Assembly: GCA_040219935.1 (NCBI GenBank) | Contig: JAVJUA010000011.1 | Location: forward strand, 248,001 to 312,000 | Direction: 5' to 3' | DNA from: UBA7803 sp040219935 | GTDB taxonomy: Bacteria; Pseudomonadota; Gammaproteobacteria; Pseudomonadales; Azotimanducaceae | DNA length: 64,000 bases | Part shown: positions 42,815 through 51,753 of the stretch, one piece after another | Layout: each line of letters opens with the position of its first letter | Position numbering within the stretch: position 1 is the first letter of the stretch | Program-made: the position numbers and the translations under genes | The notes under the pieces: model-generated | Told to the model about the DNA's origin: nothing | The model's database searches: none | Seen by the model: only the letters and a program-made list of their open reading frames with translations

Positions 42815-43336
42815 ATGCTTCCACGTCGACGCCCATCCCTCATCAGACTTTCGGCGCTGGCGGCCGTGCTGGCGGCAGCGTCGGCTGCCGCCGCCGCTGC
42901 GGCGCCCGAACCAGCCTCACCGCACCAGCAGTGCTACGCAGCCGCCCGCGCCGGCACCGGCAACCCCTATCCCTGCGATCTGGCCGTGGAGGCCGCGCGA
43001 AGTCAGGGCGCCAGCGCGCTGCTGGCCGCCGCGCTCGCCAACCGCTCGCTGACCTTCGCCGCCGCCGGCCGTATCGAGCCGGCCCTGGCTGACCTGAATG
43101 CGGCCCTGGAGTTGCGGCCCGACGACGCCGCCCTGCACGGCAACCGGGGCAACCTGCTGCTGCGTCTGGGCCGCGCCGGCGAGGCGCTGGCCGCCCACGA
43201 CCGGGCCGCAGCGCTGGCCGGCGGAGACCCGATCGCCGAGTACAATCGCGCCTTCAGCTACCGGGCGGCAGGCGACCCGCTGCGGGCGGCGCGAATCGTG
43301 GAGGCTCTGTCCGGCCGCGAAGGCGCCGTCAGGTGA
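42815..43336 (+). CDS. secreted tetratricopeptide-repeat protein
   Basis: 173 residues. An Ala-rich signal peptide ends near AAAAAAPEPA, then two to three TPR-like units follow (ALADLNAALELRPDDAALHG, NRGNLLLRLGRAGEALAAHD). Two Cys (QQCYAAARAG and YPCDLA) lie before the repeats. A start at 42785 is also possible but would bury the signal peptide. The gene is divergent from the SDR and overlaps the end of alr by 8 bases. A binding or scaffold function in the periplasm is inferred from the repeats only. Confidence 0.7.
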   Translation: MLPRRRPSLIRLSALAAVLAAASAAAAAAAPEPASPHQQCYAAARAGTGNPYPCDLAVEAARSQGASALLAAALANRSLTFAAAGRIEPALADLNAALELRPDDAALHGNRGNLLLRLGRAGEALAAHDRAAALAGGDPIAEYNRAFSYRAAGDPLRAARIVEALSGREGAVR

Positions 43337-44369
43337 GGTAGCTGCGCCGAGGCCGCTGACCGAGACCGGTAAGCACCTCGTAGGGAATGGTCTGGGCCCA
43401 GGCGGCCACCTCGTCCACCGTCACGCCGGTGCCGAACAGCTCCACCCAATCGCCCTCCGCGACCATGCAGCCGCTGACGTCGACGGCGGTCAGGTCCATG
43501 GAGACGCGGCCGACGATGGGCCGGCGCGCGCCCGCCACCGTGACGAACCCCCGGTTGGACAACAGGCGCGGCACCCCATCAGCATAGCCCGCGCCCACCA
43601 CGGCCACGGTCAGCGCGCCGGCGGCGACGAAGCTGGCTCCGTAGCCGATCGCGTCGCCGGCATCGACCTCTCGCCGCTGCAGCACCTGGGCCTCGAAGGT
43701 CACCACCGGCGCGAACGGATTGGCGCCGGAGACGAACGGATTGCCGCCGTACAGGCCGATGCCGGGGCGGCCGAGGTCGCCGGCCAGAGACGGCGTACCG
43801 GCGACGCCGGCGGAATTGCCGACGCTGAACGGAACACCGGGCAGCAGGCGGCGCAGCTCCGCCACACGGTCGAGCTGACGCGCCGTCAACGGATGATCGA
43901 CTTCGTCGGCGCAGGCCAGATGGGTAACCAGCAGCGTGACGTCGAGCCCGCGCAGCGCATCCGCAGCCAAAGGCACCGGGAAGCCGAGCCGATGCATGCC
44001 GGTGTCGACGTGAACGGCCGCCGGACGGCGGCCGCCCGCCCGCCGCCAGACGGCGGCCTGGCCCGGATGGTTCAGCACCGGCTCGAGATCATGCTCGAGC
44101 AGCAGGCCCACGGTCTCTTCCATGGCGCCCTCGAACACCAGGATGCGGGCCGCGCCGAGGGTGGCCCGCAGCCGCGCGCCCTCCTCGGCAGACGCCACGA
44201 AGTAGTCACGGCAGCCGGCAGCCCAGAGCGTGCGCCCTACCGGCTCGACCCCGAGGCCATAGGCGTTCGCCTTGACCACCGCCGCCATGGCCGCGGGTGC
44301 CCCGAGCTCGCAGAACTTCCGATAGTTGGCCGCCACAGCGGCCAGATCGATACGCAGCCGCGAGGTCAT
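43329..44369 (-). CDS. alr: alanine racemase
   Basis: 346 residues, slightly shorter than most. The PLP lysine is in VVKANAYGLG, and the second catalytic base Tyr is in AIGYGASFVA. HVDTGMHRLGF and RVSMDLTAVDV are typical of the family. It supplies D-alanine for peptidoglycan, or handles alanine in catabolism (DadX role), since ald and a pyruvate aminotransferase are within 6 kb. Which role applies cannot be read from sequence. Confidence 0.94.
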   Translation of the reverse strand: MTSRLRIDLAAVAANYRKFCELGAPAAMAAVVKANAYGLGVEPVGRTLWAAGCRDYFVASAEEGARLRATLGAARILVFEGAMEETVGLLLEHDLEPVLNHPGQAAVWRRAGGRRPAAVHVDTGMHRLGFPVPLAADALRGLDVTLLVTHLACADEVDHPLTARQLDRVAELRRLLPGVPFSVGNSAGVAGTPSLAGDLGRPGIGLYGGNPFVSGANPFAPVVTFEAQVLQRREVDAGDAIGYGASFVAAGALTVAVVGAGYADGVPRLLSNRGFVTVAGARRPIVGRVSMDLTAVDVSGCMVAEGDWVELFGTGVTVDEVAAWAQTIPYEVLTGLGQRPRRSYLT

Positions 44370-44407
44370 GGGCGCTCGATCCAGCCTGGGGGCGGCACCG
44401 GCAACGG

Positions 44408-45046
44408 CTAGCGCAGCGTGTTGATGTACGCCACCACGTCGTTGATGGCCTGCTCGCTCGCCAGGGTCGACGCCATGGGCTTCATCTGATTGCCGTAGAC
44501 GTCCTTCGGGTCATAGCCGCGCAGGTTCTTCTGATAGTTCTGAATCTGACGAACCAGGTACCAGTCGCTCTGCCCGGTCAGGCGCGGGCCGCCCATCTGC
44601 TCGTTGCCCTGTGCGGCGGCGCCATGACAGGCGGCGCAAACCGCATACGCCGCCTTACCCGCTGCCGCGTCCCCCTGCACCGTGATCTCTGGCGTCGCAA
44701 CCGGCAGCCCGGCGATGTAGGCGACCAGATTGTCGATGGCGACCGGGTCGGTCACGGTCATGGACATCGGGCGCATCTGCGCGCCGTACATGTCGCCCGG
44801 CGCCGTGCCGCGCAAGCCGGTGCGGTAGGCTTCGAGCTGGCGCTTCCCATACCAGGCATCCTGGCCGCCAATGGCGGGGGCGTTCATGGCACGGTTGCCC
44901 TCGCCCTGGGCGCCATGACAGGCAGCGCATACCGCGTAGGCCGCCTTACCTGCCGCCGCATCTGCCGCCTGCGCGGTCAACGTCCATAACGCAGCCAGCG
45001 CCACCAGGGCAGCCGGAATCCAACGCGCAAAGACACTGCGTGTCAT
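44408..45046 (-). CDS. diheme cytochrome c4
   Basis: 212 residues with signal peptide (ALVALAALWTLTAQA). Two homologous halves each carry CAACHG (about 40-44 and 138-142), and each has a distal Met in MRPMSMTVTD or MKPMASTLAS. This duplicated structure is cytochrome c4, a periplasmic, often membrane-bound donor to cbb3 oxidase. The ATG at 45046 has a strong AGGAGG upstream. The repeated stretch AAAGKAAYAVCAACHG shows a recent or strongly conserved internal duplication. Confidence 0.93.
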   Translation of the reverse strand: MTRSVFARWIPAALVALAALWTLTAQAADAAAGKAAYAVCAACHGAQGEGNRAMNAPAIGGQDAWYGKRQLEAYRTGLRGTAPGDMYGAQMRPMSMTVTDPVAIDNLVAYIAGLPVATPEITVQGDAAAGKAAYAVCAACHGAAAQGNEQMGGPRLTGQSDWYLVRQIQNYQKNLRGYDPKDVYGNQMKPMASTLASEQAINDVVAYINTLR

Positions 45047-45084
45047 GTCACCTCCTGAAGCGGATGAATCGACCCGAGAGCGGG

Positions 45085-45303
45085 TCAGGGGCGGAAGAGT
45101 TGCCAGAACCAGCGCCGGGGCTGGCGCCGCCGATCGGCGGCAAAACCATCGCGCCGCGCGCGCAGCTCGAAGAGGCCACGCGCGCTGCGCCGTCGCTCGC
45201 CCTGCTCGCGGCGATCGTCGCCGCCCGGCCGGCAAGCCGACCCATTCTCGCAGCCGTCGCCCTCGTCGGGCCCGGCCGAGGCATTACCAGATCGACCAGC
45301 CAT
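45085..45303 (-). CDS. possible small basic protein of unknown function
   Basis: 72 residues in the 333-base space between the coiled-coil gene and cytochrome c4. The second half is strongly basic with hydrophobic ends (RGLFELRARRD, RRWFWQLFRP), which looks more like a protein than a random frame. The ribosome site is weak, and an overlapping frame on the same strand (45048-45308) is an alternative. I do not recognise it. The rest of this interval holds only a terminator. Confidence 0.33.
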   Translation of the reverse strand: MAGRSGNASAGPDEGDGCENGSACRPGGDDRREQGERRRSARGLFELRARRDGFAADRRRQPRRWFWQLFRP

Positions 45304-45352
45304 GCCACCCGTCTTCCATGCAGGTGGCCCGAACTATAGCCAGCAGCGGGGC

Positions 45353-45377
45353 AAAATGACAGGTCTATGGGGACCTG
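45353..45377 (-). terminator. terminator after the coiled-coil/HhH gene
   Basis: CAGGTC and GACCTG form a perfect 6-bp stem with a 6-base loop two bases after the stop codon. On the minus strand TCATTTTG follows. It is short and has only four T residues, so it is a weak intrinsic terminator. Confidence 0.5.
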
Positions 45378-45379
45378 AC

Positions 45380-47170
45380 TCAGTGGCGGGAAAGCGCGGC
45401 CGCCTGCTCGATCCAGCGGTCCCGCAGGATTCTGCTGCGATGAGCGTGCAGCACGTGGGCAGCATTCTCCAAGTCATCGTGGTCGAGTTCGGCAATCTGC
45501 TGCAGCCGGTGGATGCCCAAGGCGTGAAGCTGCTCGGCCAGCTTCTGACCGACGCCGTGAATGCGCAGCAGCTCGTCGTCCGGCTCGCGGCCGCGAGCGG
45601 CAGCCTCCTCGAGCACCCGGATGCGATCGAGCAGGGCACCGTTCTGCTCGCGCGCGTCGGCAAGCTGCTGATTCAGCACCAGCAGCAGCTTCCCGTCGTC
45701 GGACTCGCTGACGGGTTTTGACGCGTCCACCTGACGCTGCCACTCGAGCCGATTCACCTTCTCTGTCCGCTCGCGAAGCATCTGCTCGAGCTTGCGAACC
45801 TGGTCCTGCAGCCGCGTGATCTCCATGCTTTGCCCGGCAGCCGCGACGGGCTCCGGCCGAACCCGCTCGGCGGGATGCCGGTGCGCTTCGGCGAGCTCGC
45901 CCTCGAGCGCATCCATGAGTGCCTTCTGTCGCTCCAGCTTGTCATCAAGCTGGGCCACGTGCTCCGCGTTCTCCTTGGCATGGCGTTCGGCACGCAGCCG
46001 GGCAGCCTCGAGCTCTTCCCGCTCCTCGCGCAGCCGCTCGAGCTCGGCCGTGGCGTGGCCGTGATCCTGCTCCAGGGTGACCACCAGGGCCGATCGCTCC
46101 GATAGCTGCTCCTCGAGGTGACGAACCCGGGCTTCCTGGTTCTGCAGCTGCTCGGACAGGGCGCGTCGTTCGTACTCGCGCTCCGCTACCGTGCGTTGCG
46201 CCTCGTCCACCACGCCGGCGAGCCGCTGCGCCTCGGCCCGGCTCGCCGCCTCGCTCGCGCGCAGCTGCTCCAACTCGTGCTCGGCCCCCGCCACGGCCTC
46301 CGCCCTGGCCAGAAGGTCAGCCGCCTTGGCTTCGGCCTCGGCGCGCAGCTCGGCCACCCGGGCATCGGCGCTGGCGTGCGCTTCGGCCAGCGCCGCTTCC
46401 GCCCGAACCTGCGACTCAGCCAGCTCGGCGTCGGCCCGGGCTCGTACCTCGGCCAGTTCGGCTTCGGCTCGCGCGCGAAGGCCTGCTGCCTCTGCATCGG
46501 CCCTGTCATTGGCCTCCGCCAGCGCCTGCTCGGCCTTCTGCCGGGCCGCCTCCGCGGCCTGGCGGGCCTGACGCAGCTCGGCCAGGCTGTCGGTCAGCGA
46601 CTCGATCTGGCGGTTGGCCATCTCCGTGGTCTCGAAGAGCTGCTCGTTGCGCTGCTGAAGCGACTCGCAGTCCGCACGGGCCCGGGCAAGCGCCTGAGCT
46701 TCCGTGGCACGACAGGCGACCGCATCGGCCTGGGCCTGGCGGGCGGCGGCAAGCTCGTTCTGCAGCGCATCGGCACGACGCTGGGCTTCGGCCACGGCTT
46801 CGGCCTGCTCGTCCAGGGTACGGGTCGCCGACTGCCACTTGTCCTTCCACTCCCGGGATTCGGCTCGAAGCTCGTCGATGTCGAGCTGTCGCCTGTGCAG
46901 ATCCGCCTGGGCGGACTTGTAGCGTTCCCGCAGGTCGTCGATCCGGGCCTCCAGGTCGGCCATGTGGGCTTCGCGCGCGCGCGCGCCCGCGCTCGGTCCC
47001 TGTGCCGGCGCTTCGCCGCGGGTCTCGAGCTCGCGGCGCAGCCGTTCGACCTCCTCGGTACGCTCGCGCAGCGCGGCGGCGAGCTTGGGCACCCGCTCCC
47101 GCCACTTGGCCAGCTCAGCGCGCAGCATCCCGTCTTCGGACACCGGGGGGGCTATGGGCAGCTGCTGCAT
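45380..47170 (-). CDS. long coiled-coil protein with C-terminal helix-hairpin-helix domain
   Basis: 596 residues. Nearly all of residues 15-520 is predicted coiled coil, rich in Glu, Ala, Arg and Leu, with an imperfect 11-residue repeat at about 215-280 (AELAEVRARAD, AELAESQVRAE, AALAEAHASAD). The last 65 residues form a helix-hairpin-helix-like domain (LLRIHGVGQKLAEQLHALGI, LQQIAELDHDDLENA), as in proteins once described as FEN1-like. No signal peptide or membrane helix is evident. A DNA-binding filament or SMC-like accessory role is inferred. It diverges from htpX. Confidence 0.75.
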   Translation of the reverse strand: MQQLPIAPPVSEDGMLRAELAKWRERVPKLAAALRERTEEVERLRRELETRGEAPAQGPSAGARAREAHMADLEARIDDLRERYKSAQADLHRRQLDIDELRAESREWKDKWQSATRTLDEQAEAVAEAQRRADALQNELAAARQAQADAVACRATEAQALARARADCESLQQRNEQLFETTEMANRQIESLTDSLAELRQARQAAEAARQKAEQALAEANDRADAEAAGLRARAEAELAEVRARADAELAESQVRAEAALAEAHASADARVAELRAEAEAKAADLLARAEAVAGAEHELEQLRASEAASRAEAQRLAGVVDEAQRTVAEREYERRALSEQLQNQEARVRHLEEQLSERSALVVTLEQDHGHATAELERLREEREELEAARLRAERHAKENAEHVAQLDDKLERQKALMDALEGELAEAHRHPAERVRPEPVAAAGQSMEITRLQDQVRKLEQMLRERTEKVNRLEWQRQVDASKPVSESDDGKLLLVLNQQLADAREQNGALLDRIRVLEEAAARGREPDDELLRIHGVGQKLAEQLHALGIHRLQQIAELDHDDLENAAHVLHAHRSRILRDRWIEQAAALSRH

Positions 47171-47327
47171 GGGACCGATCCCGTCAGTGGTTCATCCTTC
47201 ATACGCAAAACTAGCCAAAATTCGGCAGTTTGGATGTGACGGGGTTCGAAAATCGTTGCCAGAACCGCCGCGATTCCGGACAGTCTAAGCCCCCGACATC
47301 GAACAGACGGCTTTGCCGAGGAGACCC

Positions 47328-48212
47328 ATGCGCATTCTGTTGTTCCTGGCCACCAACCTGGCCGTGATCGTGCTCGCCAGCATCACCTTCCGCCTGCTGG
47401 GATTCGAAGGCATCCTGCAGCAGAACGGCGTCGACCTGGACCTGCAGGCGCTGCTGGTGTTCTGCGCGCTGATCGGCTTCGGCGGCTCGCTGTTCTCGCT
47501 GATGATCTCCAAGCCCATGGCGAAGTGGTCAACCAAGGCCCAGGTGATCGAGCGGCCGGGCAACGACACGGAGCGCTGGCTGCTGGAGACGGTTCAGCGC
47601 CTGTCCCAGAAAGCCGGCATCGGCATGCCGGAGGTGGCCATCTTCCCGTCACCCGAACCGAACGCCTTCGCTACGGGCGCCAACCGCAACAAGGCCCTGG
47701 TGGCGGTGAGCGTCGGCCTGCTGCAGAACATGCAGGCCGACGAGGTCGAGGCCGTGCTCGGGCACGAGATCGGCCACGTCGCCAACGGCGACATGATCAC
47801 GCTCAGCCTCATCCAGGGGGTGATCAACACCTTCGTGCTGTTCCTGGCCCGGGTGCTCGGCTTCCTGGTGGACCGGGTGGTGCTGAAGAACGAGCGCGGG
47901 CTCGGCATCGGCTACTGGGTCACCACCATCGTCGCCGAAATCGTGCTGGGCATTCTGGCCAGCGCCATCGTCATGTGGTTCTCCCGGTACCGGGAGTTCC
48001 GGGCCGATGCCGCGGGCGCCGAGCTGGCCGGCCGCCAGAAGATGATTGCCGCCCTGGAGCGCCTGAAGCGGGCCCAGGACATGCCGAACACCATGCCGGA
48101 CACGCTGGTGGCGTTCGGCATCAACCCGGGTATGCGCCAGGGCCTGCGCGCCATGTTTGCATCGCACCCGCCCCTGGACGTGCGCATCGCGCGGCTCCGG
48201 GCGGGTACCTAG
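47328..48212 (+). CDS. htpX: membrane zinc metalloprotease HtpX
   Basis: 294 residues. Two N-terminal transmembrane helices (LFLATNLAVIVLASITFRLL and ALLVFCALIGFGGSLFSLMI) precede the M48 peptidase domain with zinc site LGHEIGHVANGD and a downstream Glu in RYREFRADAAGAELAG. It degrades misfolded inner-membrane proteins alongside FtsH. The ATG at 47328 has GAGGAGA upstream. The esterase gene follows after 6 bases. Confidence 0.95.
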   Translation: MRILLFLATNLAVIVLASITFRLLGFEGILQQNGVDLDLQALLVFCALIGFGGSLFSLMISKPMAKWSTKAQVIERPGNDTERWLLETVQRLSQKAGIGMPEVAIFPSPEPNAFATGANRNKALVAVSVGLLQNMQADEVEAVLGHEIGHVANGDMITLSLIQGVINTFVLFLARVLGFLVDRVVLKNERGLGIGYWVTTIVAEIVLGILASAIVMWFSRYREFRADAAGAELAGRQKMIAALERLKRAQDMPNTMPDTLVAFGINPGMRQGLRAMFASHPPLDVRIARLRAGT

Positions 48213-48218
48213 CCGGGC

Positions 48219-49316
48219 ATGGCACTCAAGCGTCCGAGCTGGCCGGCGGGCGAGCTGGTGGTGGTCGAGCACGCCTCCCGCGTGCTCGCCGACAACCCGC
48301 TGGGCGACCCCCACGTCCGCCGATTCCCGGTATGGCTGCCGCCGGGCTACCGGCCCGGCAGCCGTGGGCGCCGCTACCCGGTGCTGTTCGACCTGACCGG
48401 CTACACGGGATCGGGCTGGTCGCACACCAACTGGAAGAACTTCGACGAAAGCCTGCCCGAGCGGCTCGCCCGGCTGCTGCACGCGCGCCGCATCGCGCCA
48501 TGCGTCGTGGTGTTTCCCGACTGCTTCACCGCGCTGGGCGGCAATCAGTACATCAACTCCAGCGCCATAGGCCGCTATGCCGACTACCTGACCCAGGAGC
48601 TGATCCCGTTCGTCGACCACGAGTTCGGCACCCGGGGCGAGCGCGATCATCGCGGCTGCTTCGGCAAGTCATCGGGCGGCTACGGGGCGCTGCTGCACGG
48701 CATGAAGTACGCGCGTCACTGGGGCGCCGTCGCCAGCCACTCGGGCGACGTCTACTTCGACTTCATCTACCGGTCGGAATGGCCCGCCGCGCTCACCGAG
48801 CTCGGCCGCTACCGCCACCCGACCCGGCGCCCCGGGGCCTGGCGGCCGGCGGCCGGCGAGGACGCGCTGGCCGAAGGTCTGGACGACGGCCGGGTGCGAC
48901 GGTTCCTCGACAGCGTCTGGCGCCGCGAGGGCCTCTCCGGCGCCGAGATCACCACGCTGATGATGGTGTGCATGGCGGCCACCTACGACCCCGACCCGAA
49001 GGCGCCGAACGGGTTTCGCATGCCGTTTCATCTCGAGACCGGCGAGCTGCTGCCGGCCCGCTGGCGAGCGTGGCTGCGACACGACCCCATCAAGCTGGTA
49101 GGGCGCCACGCCGGACGCCTGAAGTCACTGCGCGGGCTCTACATCGACTGCGGCTGGCGCGATCAGTACCACATCCATTTCGGCAGCCGAATGCTGTCCC
49201 GGCTGCTCGACCACGCCGGCATCCATCACGTCTACGAGGAGTTCGACGGCACCCATTCCGGCGTCGATCATCGAATGGAGTCGAGCCTGCCTTTTCTGAC
49301 CCGGGCGCTGCGCTGA
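48219..49316 (+). CDS. esterase of the alpha/beta-hydrolase fold (esterase D family)
   Basis: 365 residues. The central nucleophile motif reads CFGKSSGGYGALLHG (Ser in GxSxG form); a His in FDGTHSGVDHR near the C-terminus fits the triad. The N-terminal YPVLFDLTGYTGSG resembles putative esterases of PF00756, such as antigen 85 and enterochelin esterase. The unusual middle (FLDSVWRREGLSGAEITTLM) may form a lid. No signal peptide is present. It is probably cotranscribed with htpX. Substrate unknown. Confidence 0.8.
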   Translation: MALKRPSWPAGELVVVEHASRVLADNPLGDPHVRRFPVWLPPGYRPGSRGRRYPVLFDLTGYTGSGWSHTNWKNFDESLPERLARLLHARRIAPCVVVFPDCFTALGGNQYINSSAIGRYADYLTQELIPFVDHEFGTRGERDHRGCFGKSSGGYGALLHGMKYARHWGAVASHSGDVYFDFIYRSEWPAALTELGRYRHPTRRPGAWRPAAGEDALAEGLDDGRVRRFLDSVWRREGLSGAEITTLMMVCMAATYDPDPKAPNGFRMPFHLETGELLPARWRAWLRHDPIKLVGRHAGRLKSLRGLYIDCGWRDQYHIHFGSRMLSRLLDHAGIHHVYEEFDGTHSGVDHRMESSLPFLTRALR

Positions 49317-49323
49317 CCGTCGA

Positions 49324-50751
49324 TCAGCGACCGGCAGCCCAGCGCAGCACTACGTCCTGCAGGTCCTCGCCGAGCCCGCGGTGGGCGTCCTTGGCATTGA
49401 CCAGCAGCACCACCAGCAGCCGTTCGCCCGATGCGGTCATGACGTAGCCGGCGACGCCGGACACGTCGTTCAGGGTGCCCGTCTTCAGGTGCATGCGGCC
49501 GCGGGTGGACGACTCCGTCAGGCGCCGGCGCAGGGTTCCGTCCATGCCGGCAATGGCCATGGAGGAGGCGAACTCCGGCATGTAGGGACTGCGCCAACCC
49601 GCCGCCAGGACGCCGGCCACCTGGCGGGCGGTGGCGCGAACGTCCCGGGACAGGCCCGACGGGTTGTCGAGCACCATGCCGGCCGTGTCGATGCCGCGCT
49701 CGGCCAGGATCTCGAGCACGGCCCGCTGCGCCTTGTCCGACGTGGCCGGCGCACCGAAACGCTCGGCGCCGACGGTGAGGGCCAGATGACGGGTCATGAC
49801 GTTGTTGGAGTACTTGTTGACCAGGCGCACCACGTCGCCCAGCGACCGGGAGCGATGCACGTGAAACGGCTCGGTCACCCCGGCGGGCAGCGGCGCCGCC
49901 CGCCAGCGCCCGTCCAGCGTGCCGCCAAGCTGGTGCCAGTAGAGATCGAACAGGCCGAAGGCATAGCTTTCGGGCTTGAGAACGGTGCGGGTGAGCGCGT
50001 ACTCGTCGCAGCCGGTAGGAAACCGGCCTTCCAGCAGCACCCTGTCTCTGACCTCCGGATCCTCCACCGCCAGGGCGACGCCGCGCTGAAAGCCACCGCA
50101 GGGTGCCTGATGGAGACGCAGCCGGTTCTCCAGGGTGAGGTTGCGCAATGGCGGGTCGGCGCTGACGGCAACGGCCCCGGCGGAACCCTCCGGACGCACG
50201 TCGAAGCGTACCGCGTTGAAGTTCACCAGCAGCGGGTGCGGCGAGAGGTTGTATACCCGGCTCGGCTGGTTGTCGAAGGCGCCTGGATCTTCCGGCTCCA
50301 GCGCGTAGAAGGAGTTGTCGAACACCAGGTCGCCGCCGATGTGCTCGACGCCACGGCGGCGCACCGCATCGGCCAGCTTCCAGTACTCCTCCGCCACCAG
50401 ATACGGGTCGCCATAGCCCCGCAGCCAGACGTCGCCGGCCACCCGCCCGCCGCGCAGCGGCGCCCCCAGGTAAACCTCGGTACGCCAGGTGTAGGCCGGG
50501 CCCAGGGCTTCGAGTGCGGCGAAGGTGGCGATGAGTTTCAGCACCGAAGCCGGGTTGCGGGGTACGTCCGGCAGCACCGCCACCCGCGGCGTCGATTCGG
50601 ACACGCCCTGCACCCACAGGCTGATGCCCTGCTCGGACAGGCCGAGAGCGCGCGCCGCATGCGCCACCGGCTGCGGCAACTCGGTGCTGGTGGCAGCGAG
50701 CAGCCAGCCAGGCAGCAGGCCGAGCAGCAGAATGGCGGTGCGTATCAGCAT
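49324..50751 (-). CDS. dacB: D-alanyl-D-alanine carboxypeptidase/endopeptidase (PBP4)
   Basis: 475 residues with signal peptide (TAILLLGLLPGWLLA). The penicillin-binding motifs are SVLK (Ser69/Lys72), SNN in NKYSNNVM and KTG in LKTGTLNDVSG. The long insertion between the first two motifs is typical of class C low-mass PBPs. It trims and cleaves peptidoglycan cross-links in the periplasm. The ATG at 50751 begins the signal peptide; the open frame extends to 50835. It converges on the esterase gene. Confidence 0.93.
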   Translation of the reverse strand: MLIRTAILLLGLLPGWLLAATSTELPQPVAHAARALGLSEQGISLWVQGVSESTPRVAVLPDVPRNPASVLKLIATFAALEALGPAYTWRTEVYLGAPLRGGRVAGDVWLRGYGDPYLVAEEYWKLADAVRRRGVEHIGGDLVFDNSFYALEPEDPGAFDNQPSRVYNLSPHPLLVNFNAVRFDVRPEGSAGAVAVSADPPLRNLTLENRLRLHQAPCGGFQRGVALAVEDPEVRDRVLLEGRFPTGCDEYALTRTVLKPESYAFGLFDLYWHQLGGTLDGRWRAAPLPAGVTEPFHVHRSRSLGDVVRLVNKYSNNVMTRHLALTVGAERFGAPATSDKAQRAVLEILAERGIDTAGMVLDNPSGLSRDVRATARQVAGVLAAGWRSPYMPEFASSMAIAGMDGTLRRRLTESSTRGRMHLKTGTLNDVSGVAGYVMTASGERLLVVLLVNAKDAHRGLGEDLQDVVLRWAAGR

Positions 50752-50845
50752 GCGGATGATCGGCGGCACGAAGCGGATGAGTGCGCAGTAAACCCGAGCG
50801 CTGCGAACGCGGTCAACGTGCCTTGCGCAGACCATGCCGTCGAGG

Positions 50846-51733
50846 TCACCTCAGCGTGCGGCGCAGCGTCTCGTCCAGCGGGGTCAGGCGGATGCGCAAC
50901 GCGCTGGCCGCCGGCTCGGTGTTGACGCGGTCGTCGTGATCGAGCACGCCCAGCATGGCCCGGGTGACCGGCGGGTTGGCGCTCAGCCGCTCCAGCAGCC
51001 AGGCCGCGGCCATGCCCAGCGCCAGCGGCACGGATACCACCCGGGTGCTGCGTCCCAGCACGGCCGCGGCCCGGTGAATGAGGGCGCTGCGCGGCAGCGA
51101 CTCGGGCCCGGCCAGCTGATAGACGTGATCGGCAGCGGAGCGATCGTCCAGACTGCTCACCAGCGCATCGATGACGTCGCCCGCGTAGATGGGTTGCTCG
51201 AGGCTGGCGCCGCGCAGCACCAGATTCAGACCGCTGCGGGCGCGCCTCGCCAGGGCGCCTGCTGCGTAATCCGACTCGCCGAGCACCATGGGCACACGGA
51301 TGATGGTCGCCGGCACCGGGCCGTCCATCAGCAGCTGCTCGGCAGCGGCCCGGGACGCGAAGCACGCGTTGGCCGAACCCGCCGTCGAGCCGAGGATGCC
51401 CAGGCAGACCACCCGCCCGACGCCGGCGGCCGCGGCGGCGTCCGCGATGGCAGCGCAGACCGCCTCGTGGGCATCCTGGTAGCGATTGCGCGCGGTCTCC
51501 TTGAGGATGCCGGCCAGGTGCGCGAGGGCGGCGCAGCCATCGAGGGCCTCGCCAAGCGCCGAGCGGTCCGAGGGGTCGACGATGCGAACCTCGCAGCCGT
51601 CGCCGAGGGCGAGGCTGCGAAGCTGGGCGGCTGCCGCCTCCGAGCGAACCAGGGCGCGAACGGGGCCATGGCGCAGCAGCGCCGGCAGCAGCCGTCTTCC
51701 CAGGTGACCGTTGGCGCCGGATACGGCAAACAT
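50846..51733 (-). CDS. NAD(P)-binding protein, atypical SDR (NDUFA9/NmrA-like)
   Basis: 295 residues. The Rossmann motif VSGANGHLGRRLL is at the N-terminus, and YAGDVIDALVSSLDDR plus YQLAGPESL mark the complex-I NDUFA9-like atypical SDRs. The Tyr-x3-Lys active site is missing, so it may bind rather than turn over its nucleotide. The start at 51733 begins the Rossmann strand directly. It diverges from the phosphatidyltransferase gene by 20 bases. Function unknown. Confidence 0.75.
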   Translation of the reverse strand: MFAVSGANGHLGRRLLPALLRHGPVRALVRSEAAAAQLRSLALGDGCEVRIVDPSDRSALGEALDGCAALAHLAGILKETARNRYQDAHEAVCAAIADAAAAAGVGRVVCLGILGSTAGSANACFASRAAAEQLLMDGPVPATIIRVPMVLGESDYAAGALARRARSGLNLVLRGASLEQPIYAGDVIDALVSSLDDRSAADHVYQLAGPESLPRSALIHRAAAVLGRSTRVVSVPLALGMAAAWLLERLSANPPVTRAMLGVLDHDDRVNTEPAASALRIRLTPLDETLRRTLR

Positions 51734-51753
51734 GGCTGCTCCTTCAGTTCGCG

